Source: Vescimonas fastidiosa
GTDB taxonomy: Bacteria > Bacillota > Clostridia > Oscillospirales > Oscillospiraceae
Reading direction: 5' to 3'
DNA length: 64,000 bases
NCBI RefSeq assembly: GCF_018326305.1
Contig: NZ_AP023415.1
Location: 930,001 to 994,000 of the forward strand
Positions within the stretch are counted from its first letter, which is position 1. Each line of letters starts with the position of its first letter. The translations under genes and the position numbers were made by a program. Below the pieces are notes generated by a model that worked only from the letters and a program-made list of their open reading frames with translations, made no database searches and was not told the DNA's origin. Below, piece by piece: positions 23,517-32,426 of the stretch.

Positions 23517-25163
23517 ATGTTGGATCAGCAGAAAATTACCATTCTCTATTGCCGTCTGAGCAACGAGGATGCCCAGGAAGGCGAGAGTAACAGTATCGCA
23601 AATCAGAGAGAGTATTTAACCCGATATGCCCGTGACCACGGGTATACAAACCTGAAAATTCTGGTGGATGACGGTTATACGGGGACGAACTTCAATCGTC
23701 CCGGTGTGCAGGAAGGCTTTGAGCTTGTCAAGCAGGGGCTTGTGGGCTGCTGGCTGGTCAAAGACCTCAGCCGCTTTGGTCGTGACTATCTGACTGTTGG
23801 ACAATATACGGATATTATCTTTCCGAGTTATGATGTCCGCTTTATCGCTATAAATGATGGCGTAGACAGCAACCGGGGAGACAGCGAGGGCTTCGCCGCA
23901 ATCCGTAATCTGTTCAACGAGTGGTATCCCCGTGATACCAGCAAGAAAGTCCGTGTCAGTTTGCGGCAGAGAGGAACCAGTGGGAAGCACATGGGCAAAC
24001 CGCCCTACGGATACCGCTGTGACCCGGAGGACAAGGATCACTGGATTCTGGATGAAGAAGCGGCTCCGGTAGTCAAGCTCATCTTCGACCTTTGCATTGA
24101 CGGCAAAGGCCCGGAGCAGATTGCAAGGATTCTGGAAGAAAAGCAGATTATGACCGCAAAGGCACTCTATGCCAAGCGAAAGAAAAAGCCGATGCCGGAA
24201 AGACCGTACCACTGGGGCAACCAGTCCATTGCAGGGATTTTGGAACGGCAGGAGTACACAGGCTGTACCTGCAACTTCAAGACTTATTCCAAGTCCTACA
24301 AGCTGAAAAAGCGGATTCCCAATGAGCCGGAGAATATGTTTTATCTGCCGGACACACAGGAAGCGATTGTATCTCAGGCACAGTTTGACAGGGTGCAGGA
24401 ACTGAGGAAAAACAAACGCCGCCCCGCAAAAGCGGAACGGCAGGGATTGTTCTCCGGGCTTCTGTTTTGTGCCGATTGCGGCGGCAAGCTCCACTTTGCC
24501 ACAAGCAAAAGCTTTGAGGGCAAGCAGGATCACTACGTCTGCAACAACTACAAGAGCAACCGTGGTACTTGTACTGCCCACTATATCCGGGAAGATGTGC
24601 TTCGTGAAATCGTTCTGGAACGCATCCGGGCAGTCAATGAGTATATCCGAAGCGATGTGGACGGTTTTCAGGAGGAATGGCTGCAATGCCGCAGGACTGA
24701 CCAGGAGCGCAGCATCCGGGATGACAAAAAGAAGCTGGAACAGGCAAAGAAACGCCTTGCCGATCTGGATGTCATCATCGCCCGGCTGTACGAGGACTAT
24801 GTTCTTGGAAATCTCAATCAGGACAGATACAGAAAGATGTCTGCGGACTATGAAGCGGAGCAGGAACGGTTAAAGCTCGAAATTGAAGTTATCGAAGAAT
24901 GGGTGGAACAGCGGGAAGAAATGAACGACGGTCTGGATGCCTTTATCGCCCTGACACAGAAATATGTGGATGTGGAGGAGCTGACACAGACCATCGTGAA
25001 CGAGTATATCAAGAAAATCATCGTCTATGCCCCGGACAAATCCAGCGGCAAGCGCAAGCAGAAAGTGAAGATTTTCTTCAACTTCGTGGACGATGTAGAT
25101 ATTCCCGTTATTTCCGAGCCTATCATCACGCAAACAACCTATGAACACAGAAAAACGGCGTGA
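23517..25163 (+). CDS. Large serine recombinase, TnpX-like
   Basis: The ATG at 23517 has GAAGGAGGATATT upstream. The 548-residue protein has the resolvase catalytic domain with nucleophile Ser15 in YCRLSNED and N-Q-R-E-Y-L, a recombinase domain (about 160–270), a zinc ribbon (FCADCGGKLHF … YVCNNYKSNRGTC, about 315–365), a coiled coil (400–465) and a DUF4368-like tail. Such enzymes excise and insert mobilizable elements of the Tn4451 type. It is the last gene before the tRNA array, so the element end should lie in 25164–25240. Confidence 0.9.
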   Translation: MLDQQKITILYCRLSNEDAQEGESNSIANQREYLTRYARDHGYTNLKILVDDGYTGTNFNRPGVQEGFELVKQGLVGCWLVKDLSRFGRDYLTVGQYTDIIFPSYDVRFIAINDGVDSNRGDSEGFAAIRNLFNEWYPRDTSKKVRVSLRQRGTSGKHMGKPPYGYRCDPEDKDHWILDEEAAPVVKLIFDLCIDGKGPEQIARILEEKQIMTAKALYAKRKKKPMPERPYHWGNQSIAGILERQEYTGCTCNFKTYSKSYKLKKRIPNEPENMFYLPDTQEAIVSQAQFDRVQELRKNKRRPAKAERQGLFSGLLFCADCGGKLHFATSKSFEGKQDHYVCNNYKSNRGTCTAHYIREDVLREIVLERIRAVNEYIRSDVDGFQEEWLQCRRTDQERSIRDDKKKLEQAKKRLADLDVIIARLYEDYVLGNLNQDRYRKMSADYEAEQERLKLEIEVIEEWVEQREEMNDGLDAFIALTQKYVDVEELTQTIVNEYIKKIIVYAPDKSSGKRKQKVKIFFNFVDDVDIPVISEPIITQTTYEHRKTA

Positions 25164-25181
25164 CCTTCGGGTCACACCGTT
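25155..25181. terminator. Hairpin overlapping recombinase stop
   Basis: AACGGCGTGACC pairs with GGGTCACACCGTT around TTC, overlapping the TGA. It is a likely terminator despite a weak T-tract. The following 25182–25239 shows no gene and should contain the element's right end. Confidence 0.55.
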
Positions 25182-25239
25182 CTCTGCGACAAAATAGTTA
25201 CTTGTCACTATTAAGCCTTGAGATTACAGGGTTTTTCGT

Positions 25240-25314
25240 TGGAGGTGACACCCGGATTTGAACCGGGGAATGAGGGTTTTGCAGACCCTTGCCTTACCAC
25301 TTGGCTATGTCACC
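25240..25314 (-). tRNA. trnC: tRNA-Cys (GCA)
   Basis: Acceptor stem GGTGACA/TGTCACC, anticodon loop CTGCAAA giving GCA, T-loop GGTTCAAATCC, and encoded CCA. Last tRNA of a five-gene leftward array. Confidence 0.95.
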
Positions 25315-25348
25315 GAATGACAGAGAGAACCGAAGTTCTCTCTGTATT

Positions 25349-25424
25349 TGGAGCGGGCGACGAGGCTCGAACTCGCTACCTCGACCTTGGCAAGGTCGCG
25401 CTCTACCAGATGAGCTACGCCCGC
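25349..25424 (-). tRNA. trnG: tRNA-Gly (GCC)
   Basis: Acceptor stem GCGGGCG/CGCCCGC, anticodon GCC in CTTGCCAAG, T-loop GTTCGAGCC, encoded CCA. Confidence 0.95.
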
Positions 25425-25427
25425 AAA

Positions 25428-25503
<76 letters not shown>

Positions 25504-25506
25504 ATA

Positions 25507-25583
25507 TGGCGACCAAGATGGGGCTCGAACCCACGACCTCCAGCGTGACAGGCTGGCGTTCTAACCAACTGAACTACTTGGCC
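25507..25583 (-). tRNA. trnD: tRNA-Asp (GTC)
   Basis: Acceptor stem GGCCAAG/CTTGGTC, anticodon GTC in CCTGTCACG, T-loop GTTCGAGCC, discriminator G and encoded CCA. Confidence 0.95.
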
Positions 25584-25590
25584 TTATTTT

Positions 25591-25667
25591 TGGTGGGAAC
25601 AACTGGACTCGAACCAGTGACCCCCTGCTTGTAAGGCAGGTGCTCTAACCAGCTGAGCTATGCTCCC
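25591..25667 (-). tRNA. trnV: tRNA-Val (TAC)
   Basis: Acceptor stem GGGAGCA/TGTTCCC, anticodon TAC in CCTTACAAG, T-loop GTTCGAGTC, encoded CCA. First gene of the array. Confidence 0.95.
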
Positions 25668-25752
25668 GCTTCAGCCGCTCCATTCGTAACGACAGGGTTT
25701 ATTATACCGAAAACAAGTCCTGTTGTCAACACCAAAAATCATATTTTACCAA

Positions 25753-26646
25753 TTATTTTTTCTTCTCCAGGTCATCGATCAATTGCTGCAGCTCCGGGCC
25801 GTCAAACCTGTATACCGCGTCACAGAACTGGCAGGTCATCTGGCAGGAGCCCTGCTCGGCGAGAATGTTCTTCAGCTCCTCTGCGCCCAAGGAAATGAGG
25901 GCCCGCTCCACCCGCTCACGGCTGCAATAGCACTTATATTCCACCGGGTCGGACTCCAAAATCTTTACATCGAAGTCGGACAAAACGGTTTTCAGCAGAT
26001 GCTCCGGGTCCGGGTCCTTGTCCAAAATGGCGGACACATTTCCCGCCGCCAGGACGCCCCCCTCCACCTTGGTGATGGTGTCCTCGTCGGCACCGGGCAT
26101 CAGCTGAATGAGATAGCCCCCGGCAGCCCGGACGCTTTGGTCCCGTTCAATGAGCACTCCCAGCCCGCAGGCCGTGGGGATCTGCTCTGACTCCACAAAA
26201 TACCCGGCAATGTCCTCGGCGATCTCGCCGCCCAGCAGGTCCACGGTGCCAACATAGGGCTCCTTCATGTTCAGGTCTTTAATAACGGTCATGGTGCCGC
26301 CCTGGGCGCCCACCGCCGTGCCCACATCCAGCTTGCCGTCGGGCCGCAGGGGCAGGTCCACCTGAGGATTGGTCACATAACCCCGGACATTCCCCGCCGG
26401 GTCGGACACAGCCAGAATCGTGCCCAACGGTCCGGTACCTTTGATTTGCAGGGTAAGGCTAGCGCCCTGGCCCTTCAGGGCGTTGCCCATCATAGCGCAG
26501 CCGGCCAAAGTACGGCCCAAAGCCGCCGTGGCCACCGGCAGAGTCTTGTGGATCTGCCGGGCGCGCTCGGTAAGATCGCGGCTGCTGATGGCTGCCGCCT
26601 GGACCAGGCCATCGGAGGTGATGGCTCTGACAATTCTATCGCTCAT
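25753..26646 (-). CDS. hslO: Hsp33 redox-regulated chaperone
   Basis: The 297-residue protein is a full-length Hsp33. It has the N-terminal substrate-binding domain (MSDRIVRAITSDG, then the conserved ARQIHKTLPVATAALGR region), a hinge, and the redox zinc centre made of C-Y-C near residue 237 and C-Q-F-C near 272. On oxidation, zinc is lost and the dimer becomes an ATP-independent holdase in the cytoplasm. It is downstream of, and possibly read together with, the SMI1/KNR4 gene (18-base gap). Confidence 0.95.
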   Translation of the reverse strand: MSDRIVRAITSDGLVQAAAISSRDLTERARQIHKTLPVATAALGRTLAGCAMMGNALKGQGASLTLQIKGTGPLGTILAVSDPAGNVRGYVTNPQVDLPLRPDGKLDVGTAVGAQGGTMTVIKDLNMKEPYVGTVDLLGGEIAEDIAGYFVESEQIPTACGLGVLIERDQSVRAAGGYLIQLMPGADEDTITKVEGGVLAAGNVSAILDKDPDPEHLLKTVLSDFDVKILESDPVEYKCYCSRERVERALISLGAEELKNILAEQGSCQMTCQFCDAVYRFDGPELQQLIDDLEKKK

Positions 26647-26664
26647 AGCTTGAAAATTCCTTCT

Positions 26665-27084
26665 TTATAAATTATCTATCGCGTCATTCGCTCTGTCCTG
26701 CAAATAGGCCTCGAAATCAGAGTAGCTTTCTCTATAATCATTTCCATCTTCTATCGACCAAGAAACTACCCGCTGAGACTCGTTTTCAATGCAGTAAAAC
26801 CATTCGTCACAATCTTCGATGGCTATAAGGTTTTTAGGCATTCCCAATGTGCGCAGCTCCAATGTTGTATCAACAACAACCATTCGTCCATTTTTGGCAA
26901 TGCCCAATGTTTCAATGCCATCCAAACCGCCAAATCCAAATTCTAATAAAAATTTCTTATATGCTTCCGTCAGTTTTGCACCCAGCCTTTCTTCGGCTTC
27001 CTTTATCATCTGCTGGGTTACAGAGGAGTGCGCAAAATCGCCCTTTTTCTCATATTTTCTGAGCAAATCAAATACCGAATCCAT
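26665..27084 (-). CDS. SMI1/KNR4 (SUKH)-family protein, orphan immunity-like
   Basis: The 139-residue protein has the SUKH pattern: an N-terminal helix with V-T-Q-Q-M-I-K-E-A-E-E-R-L-G, then L-T-E-A-Y-K-K-F-L-L-E-F-G-F-G-G, and a C-terminal D-F-E-A-Y-L-Q helix. Members are often immunity proteins against polymorphic toxins or contact-dependent toxins, but no toxin gene is next to it. The gene is visibly AT-richer than its neighbours, pointing to acquisition. The ATG follows GGAGGAATATTGAAA. Confidence 0.8.
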   Translation of the reverse strand: MDSVFDLLRKYEKKGDFAHSSVTQQMIKEAEERLGAKLTEAYKKFLLEFGFGGLDGIETLGIAKNGRMVVVDTTLELRTLGMPKNLIAIEDCDEWFYCIENESQRVVSWSIEDGNDYRESYSDFEAYLQDRANDAIDNL

Positions 27085-27101
27085 TTTTCAATATTCCTCC
27101 G

Positions 27102-27842
27102 TCACTCCCGCGTGCAGCAGAAATAAATTCGCTGCTCGCCGTCCTTAGGCCGGCGCAAGCGGCAGTCGCCGTACACGCGGATATTTCCGAACCCGGCTTC
27201 CCGAAGCCAGCCGGCCAGCTCCTCCGGGGCATAGTACCGCTGCCGGTGCAGCTCGGTATCCCGGCGGTAGCGCCCGTCCGTCCCTTTGCGGAACAGATCC
27301 ACCCAATACGAGCAAATGCTCCGCCGAAACTCCGTGCGCCACACGCAGTAGCTCTCCTCCGTTTCATCCAAAAACACCTGGCCGTCCAGGCTCTGAAACT
27401 TATCCAGGGTGTTCACATCGAAAATAAGCTCCCCGCCCGGGGCGATGAACAAATGCAGCCGCTGAAAAGTCCGCTGCACATCGGCGGGAGAGGTGAGGTA
27501 ATTGAGGCTGTCCAGGCAGCAGATGGCGGCGTCCACGGTGCCGTACAGGTCCAGCCTGGGCATGGACTGGTGCAGGAAGATAGGCGCGATGCCCTCCACG
27601 CTGCCGCTTTTCATCATGGCGGCGGCCAGCATCTCCTCGGAGGCGTCCGCGCCGATCATCTCGTAGCCCCGGCCGGTGAGCAGCCAGGTCATGGTGCCGG
27701 TGCCACAGGCAAGATCCAGCACCGTGTGTACCGGGATGCGGCTGCGGGCAAAGAGCTTTTCCAGATAGTCCGCCCGCTTTTCATACGCCACATCCCCGGT
27801 GAGGGAGTCGTAGGCCCCGGCCAGGCCCTGGTATGCGTTCAT
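27102..27842 (-). CDS. Class I SAM-dependent methyltransferase
   Basis: The 246-residue protein has the Rossmann methyltransferase motifs: motif I V-L-D-L-A-C-G-T-G-T-M-T (about 41–52), the acidic G-A-D-A-S strand end, and D-A-A-I-C-C-L-D-S-L-N motif IV. The C-terminal half has a beta extension (FRRSICSYWVDLF). Substrate unknown. Its start overlaps the YerC stop as ATGA, an arrangement common in related Firmicutes. Confidence 0.82.
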   Translation of the reverse strand: MNAYQGLAGAYDSLTGDVAYEKRADYLEKLFARSRIPVHTVLDLACGTGTMTWLLTGRGYEMIGADASEEMLAAAMMKSGSVEGIAPIFLHQSMPRLDLYGTVDAAICCLDSLNYLTSPADVQRTFQRLHLFIAPGGELIFDVNTLDKFQSLDGQVFLDETEESYCVWRTEFRRSICSYWVDLFRKGTDGRYRRDTELHRQRYYAPEELAGWLREAGFGNIRVYGDCRLRRPKDGEQRIYFCCTRE

Positions 27843-28153
27843 TCCTCGCCGCTCTCCTTCATCTTCTCCAGAATGCTCTCATAGCCCCCGGCTCCATTGA
27901 GGAGGGACCGATTCACCCGGCTGATGGTGGCGCTGGAGGCCCCGGTCTTTTCCAATATCTCGTTATAAATCATGCCATTATTCAGCAGCGTAGCCACCTC
28001 AAAACGCTGCTCCATGGAGCGCATTTCGGAGATGGTACATAGATCCTGGAAAAAGTTGTAGCACTCCTCCTCGGTCTCCAGCTTCAAAATGGCCTTGTAT
28101 AGCAGGTCACTCTTCTGTTTGGTGGCAATTTTCGACTTGGCAGGATGCAGCAT
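27839..28153 (-). CDS. yerC: YerC/YecD family TrpR-like regulator
   Basis: The 104-residue protein has the TrpR-like fold: helical E-E-E-C-Y-N-F-F-Q-D-L-C-T-I-S-E, R-S-M-E-Q-R-F-E-V-A and a helix-turn-helix (EILEKTGASSATISRVNRSL). YerC homologues are small DNA-binding proteins whose regulons are poorly defined; tryptophan is not expected as a ligand. First gene of the pair with the methyltransferase. Confidence 0.85.
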   Translation of the reverse strand: MLHPAKSKIATKQKSDLLYKAILKLETEEECYNFFQDLCTISEMRSMEQRFEVATLLNNGMIYNEILEKTGASSATISRVNRSLLNGAGGYESILEKMKESGEE

Positions 28154-28333
28154 AGCGTTCGCCCTCCTTTATAATTCCCTTTCATTTTACCATTTTAGTT
28201 CGTGAAAGTAAAGCACCGAGGGCAAAATAATTCGTAACAAATTTGTAAACTTTGTGGAATTACCCTTTACCTGTCGTGTGTTTTCCTGTAAAATAATGCA
28301 GATGAAAACCCCCATAGAAATCGAGGCTATACT

Positions 28334-28753
28334 ATGAGTTTCTTCCAGAAAATGGGTAACGCATTTTCCCGCTTTATGTACGGACGCAACGGCGTCGATT
28401 CGCTGGGCTGGGCCTCTTTGGTGGCCGTCCTGCTGCTGGATACGGCGGAGCTGATCGTCCGCAGCAAAAACGAGACGGCCCAGACGATCCTGGCCACGGC
28501 AAGCTTTCTCCTGATGGTGTGGACCCTGTTCCGTATGTTTTCCAGGAATCTTCCCAAGCGCCGCAGCGAAAACGCCTGGTTCCTCACGAAAATCGTGAAC
28601 CCCCTGAAAAGTCAGCGAGCCCGCAGCAGGGATAAGGACCACAAATACTTCACCTGTCCCCAGTGCCGCACCGTCTGCCGTGTCCCTCGGGGTAAGGGAA
28701 AAATCATCATCACCTGTCCCAAGTGCGGCACCTCTATCCACGGGAAGACCTGA
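28334..28753 (+). CDS. Membrane protein with cytoplasmic zinc ribbon, 139 aa
   Basis: Two hydrophobic segments (about 26–41 and 47–67) are followed by a basic linker and a C-terminal C-P-Q-C … C-P-K-C zinc ribbon (about 108–135). A promoter with TTTACC and TAAAAT 17 bases apart ends near 28296. Proteins of this kind are common in clostridia but have no assigned function; sensing or protein recruitment at the membrane is possible. Confidence 0.6.
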   Translation: MSFFQKMGNAFSRFMYGRNGVDSLGWASLVAVLLLDTAELIVRSKNETAQTILATASFLLMVWTLFRMFSRNLPKRRSENAWFLTKIVNPLKSQRARSRDKDHKYFTCPQCRTVCRVPRGKGKIIITCPKCGTSIHGKT

Positions 28754-28831
28754 GCTTTTCATCCACTCCCGACCTGTGATTTTGAAAAAGATTTTTGACC
28801 TGCCGCTTCTGCTTCGGCTACGCTTTATTTG

Positions 28832-28864
28832 CAGCTCTCACCCCCGGGTGAGGGCTGTTTTTTT
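28832..28864 (+). terminator. Terminator after zinc-ribbon membrane gene
   Basis: CAGCTCTCACC pairs with GGTGAGGGCTG, followed by a run of Ts. Confidence 0.85.
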
Positions 28865-28865
28865 C

Positions 28866-28901
28866 ATAAAAATACCCCGGCAAATAGCTGAATTTGCCGG
28901 G
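28866..28901 (-). terminator. Terminator after prfC
   Basis: CCCGGCAAAT / ATTTGCCGGG around a six-base loop; on the minus strand it is followed by TATTTTTATG. Confidence 0.8.
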
Positions 28902-28991
28902 ATATTCCTGACTTTAGATTTCAGTTGTGAGGGATGGCCTTCCTTGCCGTTACCGCAAATTCTACCACTTTATCGACAGTCTGTAGAACTT

Positions 28992-30572
28992 TTACACACT
29001 CAGTTGGTCGTCCAGCACCAGACCGGGGTTGTGCTTGGTGAGGAAGCCCAACGACCATGCGCCGCAGTAGGCGATGAAGTAGCGGTCCCGAAGGTCCTGC
29101 AAAACCCGGGAGTCGGTACACAGGGTCATGTCCCGGTAGTCACCCTCATAGCCCTTAATGCGGATCAGATGGCTGTACGGCAGTCCCTCCATCCGCAGCT
29201 CCACGCCGTATTCACTGCGCATACGGTACTCAAACACATCAAATTGCAGAGCGCCTACCACGCCTACCACGATGTCCTCATAGCCGCTGCCGGGGAACTT
29301 AAAGATCTGTATGGCACCCTCCTGAGCGATCTGCTGCACGCCCTTAATAAACTGCTTGCGCTTCATGGTATCCTTGGGGGACACGGAGCGGAACAGTTCC
29401 GGCTCAAAGGACGGGATGCCGGAGTAGCGGAACTTCTTACCCGGCACCGTAACGGTATCGCCGATGGAGAAGATGCCCGGGTCGAACACGCCGATAATAT
29501 CACCGGCATAGGCCTCGTCCACAATCTCTCGCTCGGCAGCCATCATGGCCTGGGGCTGCGACAGGCGCATTTTTTTGCCCGACTGCACATGGTAATACTC
29601 TGCCTCTCGCTCAAACTTCCCGGAGCAGATGCGCATAAAGGCCAGGCGGTCCCGGTGAGCCTTATTCATGTTGGCCTGAATTTTGAACACAAAGGCGGAG
29701 AAATCCGGAGAGAAGGCATCCACCAGGCCCTCGTCGCTTTGGCGAGACAGGGGCGGTGGGGTCATACGCAAAAAGGACTCCAAAAACGGCTCCACGCCGA
29801 AATTCGTAAGGGCCGAGCCGAAGAATACAGGGGAGAGCTTGCCGCACCGCACAGCCTCCAGGTCAAATTCCGCCCCGGCGCCCAAAAGCTCCACATCGTC
29901 CCGGAGGATGTCCGTGAGCTTCTCGCCGATAAGCTCCGGCAGGGCGGGATCATCCAGCTCCGCCTCGGTGACGGCGGCTTTTTGGGCGTGCCCCGCATCG
30001 GTGAAGTGAAGGATGCGCTTTTTCTCTCGGTCATACACCCCCTTAAACTCTCTGCCGCAGCCGATGGGCCAGTTCATAGGATAGGTGGCGATCCCCAGCT
30101 CCCGCTCTACCTCCTCGCACAGCTCCAGTGGGTCCCGAGTCTCCCGATCCATCTTGTTCACAAAGGTGAAAATGGGGATGTGCCGCAGGGCGCAGACCTT
30201 GAAGAGCTTGCGGGTCTGGGGCTCCACACCCTTGGCCCCGTCAATGACCATCACCGCACTGTCGGCAGCCATGAGGGTGCGGTAGGTATCCTCGGAAAAG
30301 TCCTGGTGGCCGGGGGTATCCAGGATGTTGATGCAGAAGCCGTTATGGCGGAACTGCATCACCGATGAGGTAACGGAAATACCGCGCTGCTTCTCGATCT
30401 CCATCCAGTCGGAGGTGGCGGCTCTGGCCCGCTTGCCCTTGACCTCGCCCGCCTGGGCAATGGCCCCGCCATAGAGCAGGAATTTCTCCGTTAATGTAGT
30501 CTTACCGGCGTCCGGATGGGAAATAATCGCAAAGGTCCGCCGCCGGGATATTTCTTCTTTCAATGAGGCCAT
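28992..30572 (-). CDS. prfC: Peptide chain release factor 3
   Basis: The 526-residue translational GTPase has all G motifs: S-H-P-D-A-G-K-T-T (P-loop, near 20), R-G-I-S-V-T-S-S-V (G2), D-T-P-G-H-Q-D (G3), N-K-M-D (G4). The first residues (ISRRRTFAIISHPDAGKTT) and the overall length are typical of RF3 rather than EF-G. It recycles RF1/RF2 from the ribosome after peptide release. GGAGGAGGAAACT precedes the ATG. Confidence 0.95.
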   Translation of the reverse strand: MASLKEEISRRRTFAIISHPDAGKTTLTEKFLLYGGAIAQAGEVKGKRARAATSDWMEIEKQRGISVTSSVMQFRHNGFCINILDTPGHQDFSEDTYRTLMAADSAVMVIDGAKGVEPQTRKLFKVCALRHIPIFTFVNKMDRETRDPLELCEEVERELGIATYPMNWPIGCGREFKGVYDREKKRILHFTDAGHAQKAAVTEAELDDPALPELIGEKLTDILRDDVELLGAGAEFDLEAVRCGKLSPVFFGSALTNFGVEPFLESFLRMTPPPLSRQSDEGLVDAFSPDFSAFVFKIQANMNKAHRDRLAFMRICSGKFEREAEYYHVQSGKKMRLSQPQAMMAAEREIVDEAYAGDIIGVFDPGIFSIGDTVTVPGKKFRYSGIPSFEPELFRSVSPKDTMKRKQFIKGVQQIAQEGAIQIFKFPGSGYEDIVVGVVGALQFDVFEYRMRSEYGVELRMEGLPYSHLIRIKGYEGDYRDMTLCTDSRVLQDLRDRYFIAYCGAWSLGFLTKHNPGLVLDDQLSV

Positions 30573-30680
30573 AGTTTCCTCCTCCTAAGTAAAACGCAGA
30601 ATCTTAATTATTATATACAAAACCGGGAGAAAAGTCTATAAATCTTCAAAAATTTTTCCCGACTCGAAGCATCCTTTTGC

Positions 30681-30720
30681 AAAAAATACCGTTCGATGCA
30701 TTTGGGGTGCAGCGAACGGT
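30681..30720 (-). terminator. Terminator after PHP phosphatase gene
   Basis: Minus strand: ACCGTTCG … CGAACGGT with a 17-base loop followed by ATTTTTTG. Confidence 0.75.
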
Positions 30721-30725
30721 GAAGT

Positions 30726-31484
30726 TCAGTCCAGCCAAGGGGCGTACTCCTCGAAGCCAAAGAGCAAATTCTCCCGGCTGTGGCAGTCGGAGGAGAGGAT
30801 GCGCTTGATGCCCCGGCGGCGCAGCTCCTCCAGGATCCACCGGGCGGGATAGGGCTCTGTGCGGTAGCCCCGGGAGATGGCGCCGGTATTGATTTCAAAT
30901 ACCACCGGGGCAGCGCACAAGGTATCCAAAGCCCGGAGAACAGCCCGGCGGTAGCGGGGATGGTCAGTGGAAAAAAGCGCATCCGCCTCATTGAACTTGG
31001 TCACCAGGTCAAAGTGTCCCACCACCCGGCAGCGGGTTTTTTCGTAGACCCGGGTCAGAGTATCAAAATAGTCCTCCGTGAAGGCGTACCAGTCCCCGCC
31101 GTAGTGCTGCTGCACCGCTTGTTCCTGGGCAGCCCGGGAGGCATCCACAGGCAGATATTCGCCATCCTTATACAGGTAGTGGACGCTGCCGATAACATAG
31201 TCATACCCCTCCGTGGAGGCAGGGGAATAAAAATCCTGCTCTATACCCAGGTAAATACGGATCTGCCCTGCGTATTTTTCCTGCAGCCGGCGAATTTCGG
31301 TCTTATATTCCTCCGTCCCCGCCGGGGACATACAGTAGTCCCCGTCATAGGGGGCGTAGGCGTGGCCGCTGAAGCCCAGGGCCGGGCAGCCCAGGCGCAA
31401 GGCCTCCTGCACCAGGTCCTCCGGGCGGTCCTTGCCGTCACAGAGGCAGGTGTGGGTATGAAAATTAGAAAACTGCTCAGCCAT
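30726..31484 (-). CDS. hisK: PHP-domain histidinol-phosphatase (HisK type)
   Basis: The 252-residue protein has the PHP metal-site motifs: N-F-H-T-H-T at the start, D-G-K near 17, H near S-G-H-A-Y-A-P-Y, G-I-E-Q-D-F, I-G-S-V-H-Y, V-V-G-H-F-D, and S-S-D-C-H-S at the end. This order matches HisJ/HisK-type histidinol phosphatases, the penultimate step of histidine synthesis, although other phosphoesters are possible because no his genes are nearby. It overlaps the exonuclease gene upstream by eight bases. Confidence 0.8.
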   Translation of the reverse strand: MAEQFSNFHTHTCLCDGKDRPEDLVQEALRLGCPALGFSGHAYAPYDGDYCMSPAGTEEYKTEIRRLQEKYAGQIRIYLGIEQDFYSPASTEGYDYVIGSVHYLYKDGEYLPVDASRAAQEQAVQQHYGGDWYAFTEDYFDTLTRVYEKTRCRVVGHFDLVTKFNEADALFSTDHPRYRRAVLRALDTLCAAPVVFEINTGAISRGYRTEPYPARWILEELRRRGIKRILSSDCHSRENLLFGFEEYAPWLD

Positions 31485-32409
31485 GGTTATAGATCTTCTT
31501 ATCAATGGCATAAATTTTCCCGCTAAAGGTGCCTGCGGGCGTATTCTCCAGATTCTCCGTGTAAATTTCCATACGGCTGTCGATGAGGTCCAGGTAGCTC
31601 AAAAGCTCCGCTTCAATGCACATAGGCCGCACCGCCGCGCCGAATTCCGGCTCACCGTGATGGGAAAGAATCATGTGCTGCAGCAGCACAGACTTCTCCT
31701 CCGGCGTTCCCAGGGCAGCCGCCGCCCGGCTTACAGCCTCGGCGCCCAGGACCAGGTGTCCCAGAAGCTGCCCCTTCACCGAATACTCCGCCACCAGGCC
31801 CAGAGGCGAGGTGACAAACTCCTCGCACTTGCACAGGTCGTGGAGCAGAGTGCCCGAAAGCAGCAGGCTGCGATCCAGCGCCGGATAAAGCTTGGCGTAG
31901 AAGCAGGCGGCCCGGACCATGTAGGCTGTGTGCATAAGCAGCCCTCCCACAAAGCCGTGGTGCATACTCTTGGCCGCCGGAATGAGCCGAAACTGCTTGC
32001 CATAGCGGCTCAGCATCTCCTGACAGAGGGCCCGGTAGTCCTCATCCTCCATGGAATTCACCGTTTCCTTCAGCCACTCCCAGGTCTCGTCCATCTGAAT
32101 GGGCGCCGTGGCCACCAAGTCGCTGACCCGGTAGTCATCGTTCTCCTCCGCCAGGCGGATACGGTGGACCGTCACCTGGGGCGCCCCCCGGTACTCGGAG
32201 GCCAGACCCGCGATCCAAGCCACCTTACCCACATCGCTCTGGCTGATGGGTCCCGTGTAGTCCCACACCTGGGCCGTGACCGAGCCGCTGCGATCCACCA
32301 GGTTCAGCGTCAGGAAGGGCTTTCCCGCCGCCGTGGTGCGCTGGGCAATGTTCTGCAGAATGTAATACCCCTCAAACCGGTCGCCGGTGTTCATATCGTG
32401 TATCAGCAT
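31477..32409 (-). CDS. yhaM: YhaM-type 3'-5' exonuclease (OB fold plus HD domain)
   Basis: I start at the ATG at 32409 with AAAGGAGAGAGAATA in front. The 310-residue protein has an N-terminal OB fold (LTLNLVDRSGSVTAQVWD) and an HD domain with H-H-G-F-V-G-G-L-L-M-H-T, L-L-H-D-L-C-K and I-L-S-H-H-G-E. This matches YhaM, a Mn-dependent 3'–5' exonuclease acting on RNA and DNA. Confidence 0.85.
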   Translation of the reverse strand: MLIHDMNTGDRFEGYYILQNIAQRTTAAGKPFLTLNLVDRSGSVTAQVWDYTGPISQSDVGKVAWIAGLASEYRGAPQVTVHRIRLAEENDDYRVSDLVATAPIQMDETWEWLKETVNSMEDEDYRALCQEMLSRYGKQFRLIPAAKSMHHGFVGGLLMHTAYMVRAACFYAKLYPALDRSLLLSGTLLHDLCKCEEFVTSPLGLVAEYSVKGQLLGHLVLGAEAVSRAAAALGTPEEKSVLLQHMILSHHGEPEFGAAVRPMCIEAELLSYLDLIDSRMEIYTENLENTPAGTFSGKIYAIDKKIYNHG

Positions 32410-32426
32410 TATTCTCTCTCCTTTTC

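Noticed and set aside
28680..30368. A 562-codon plus-strand frame opposite prfC
   Set aside because: Composition is a shadow of prfC, which has complete GTPase motifs on the other strand.
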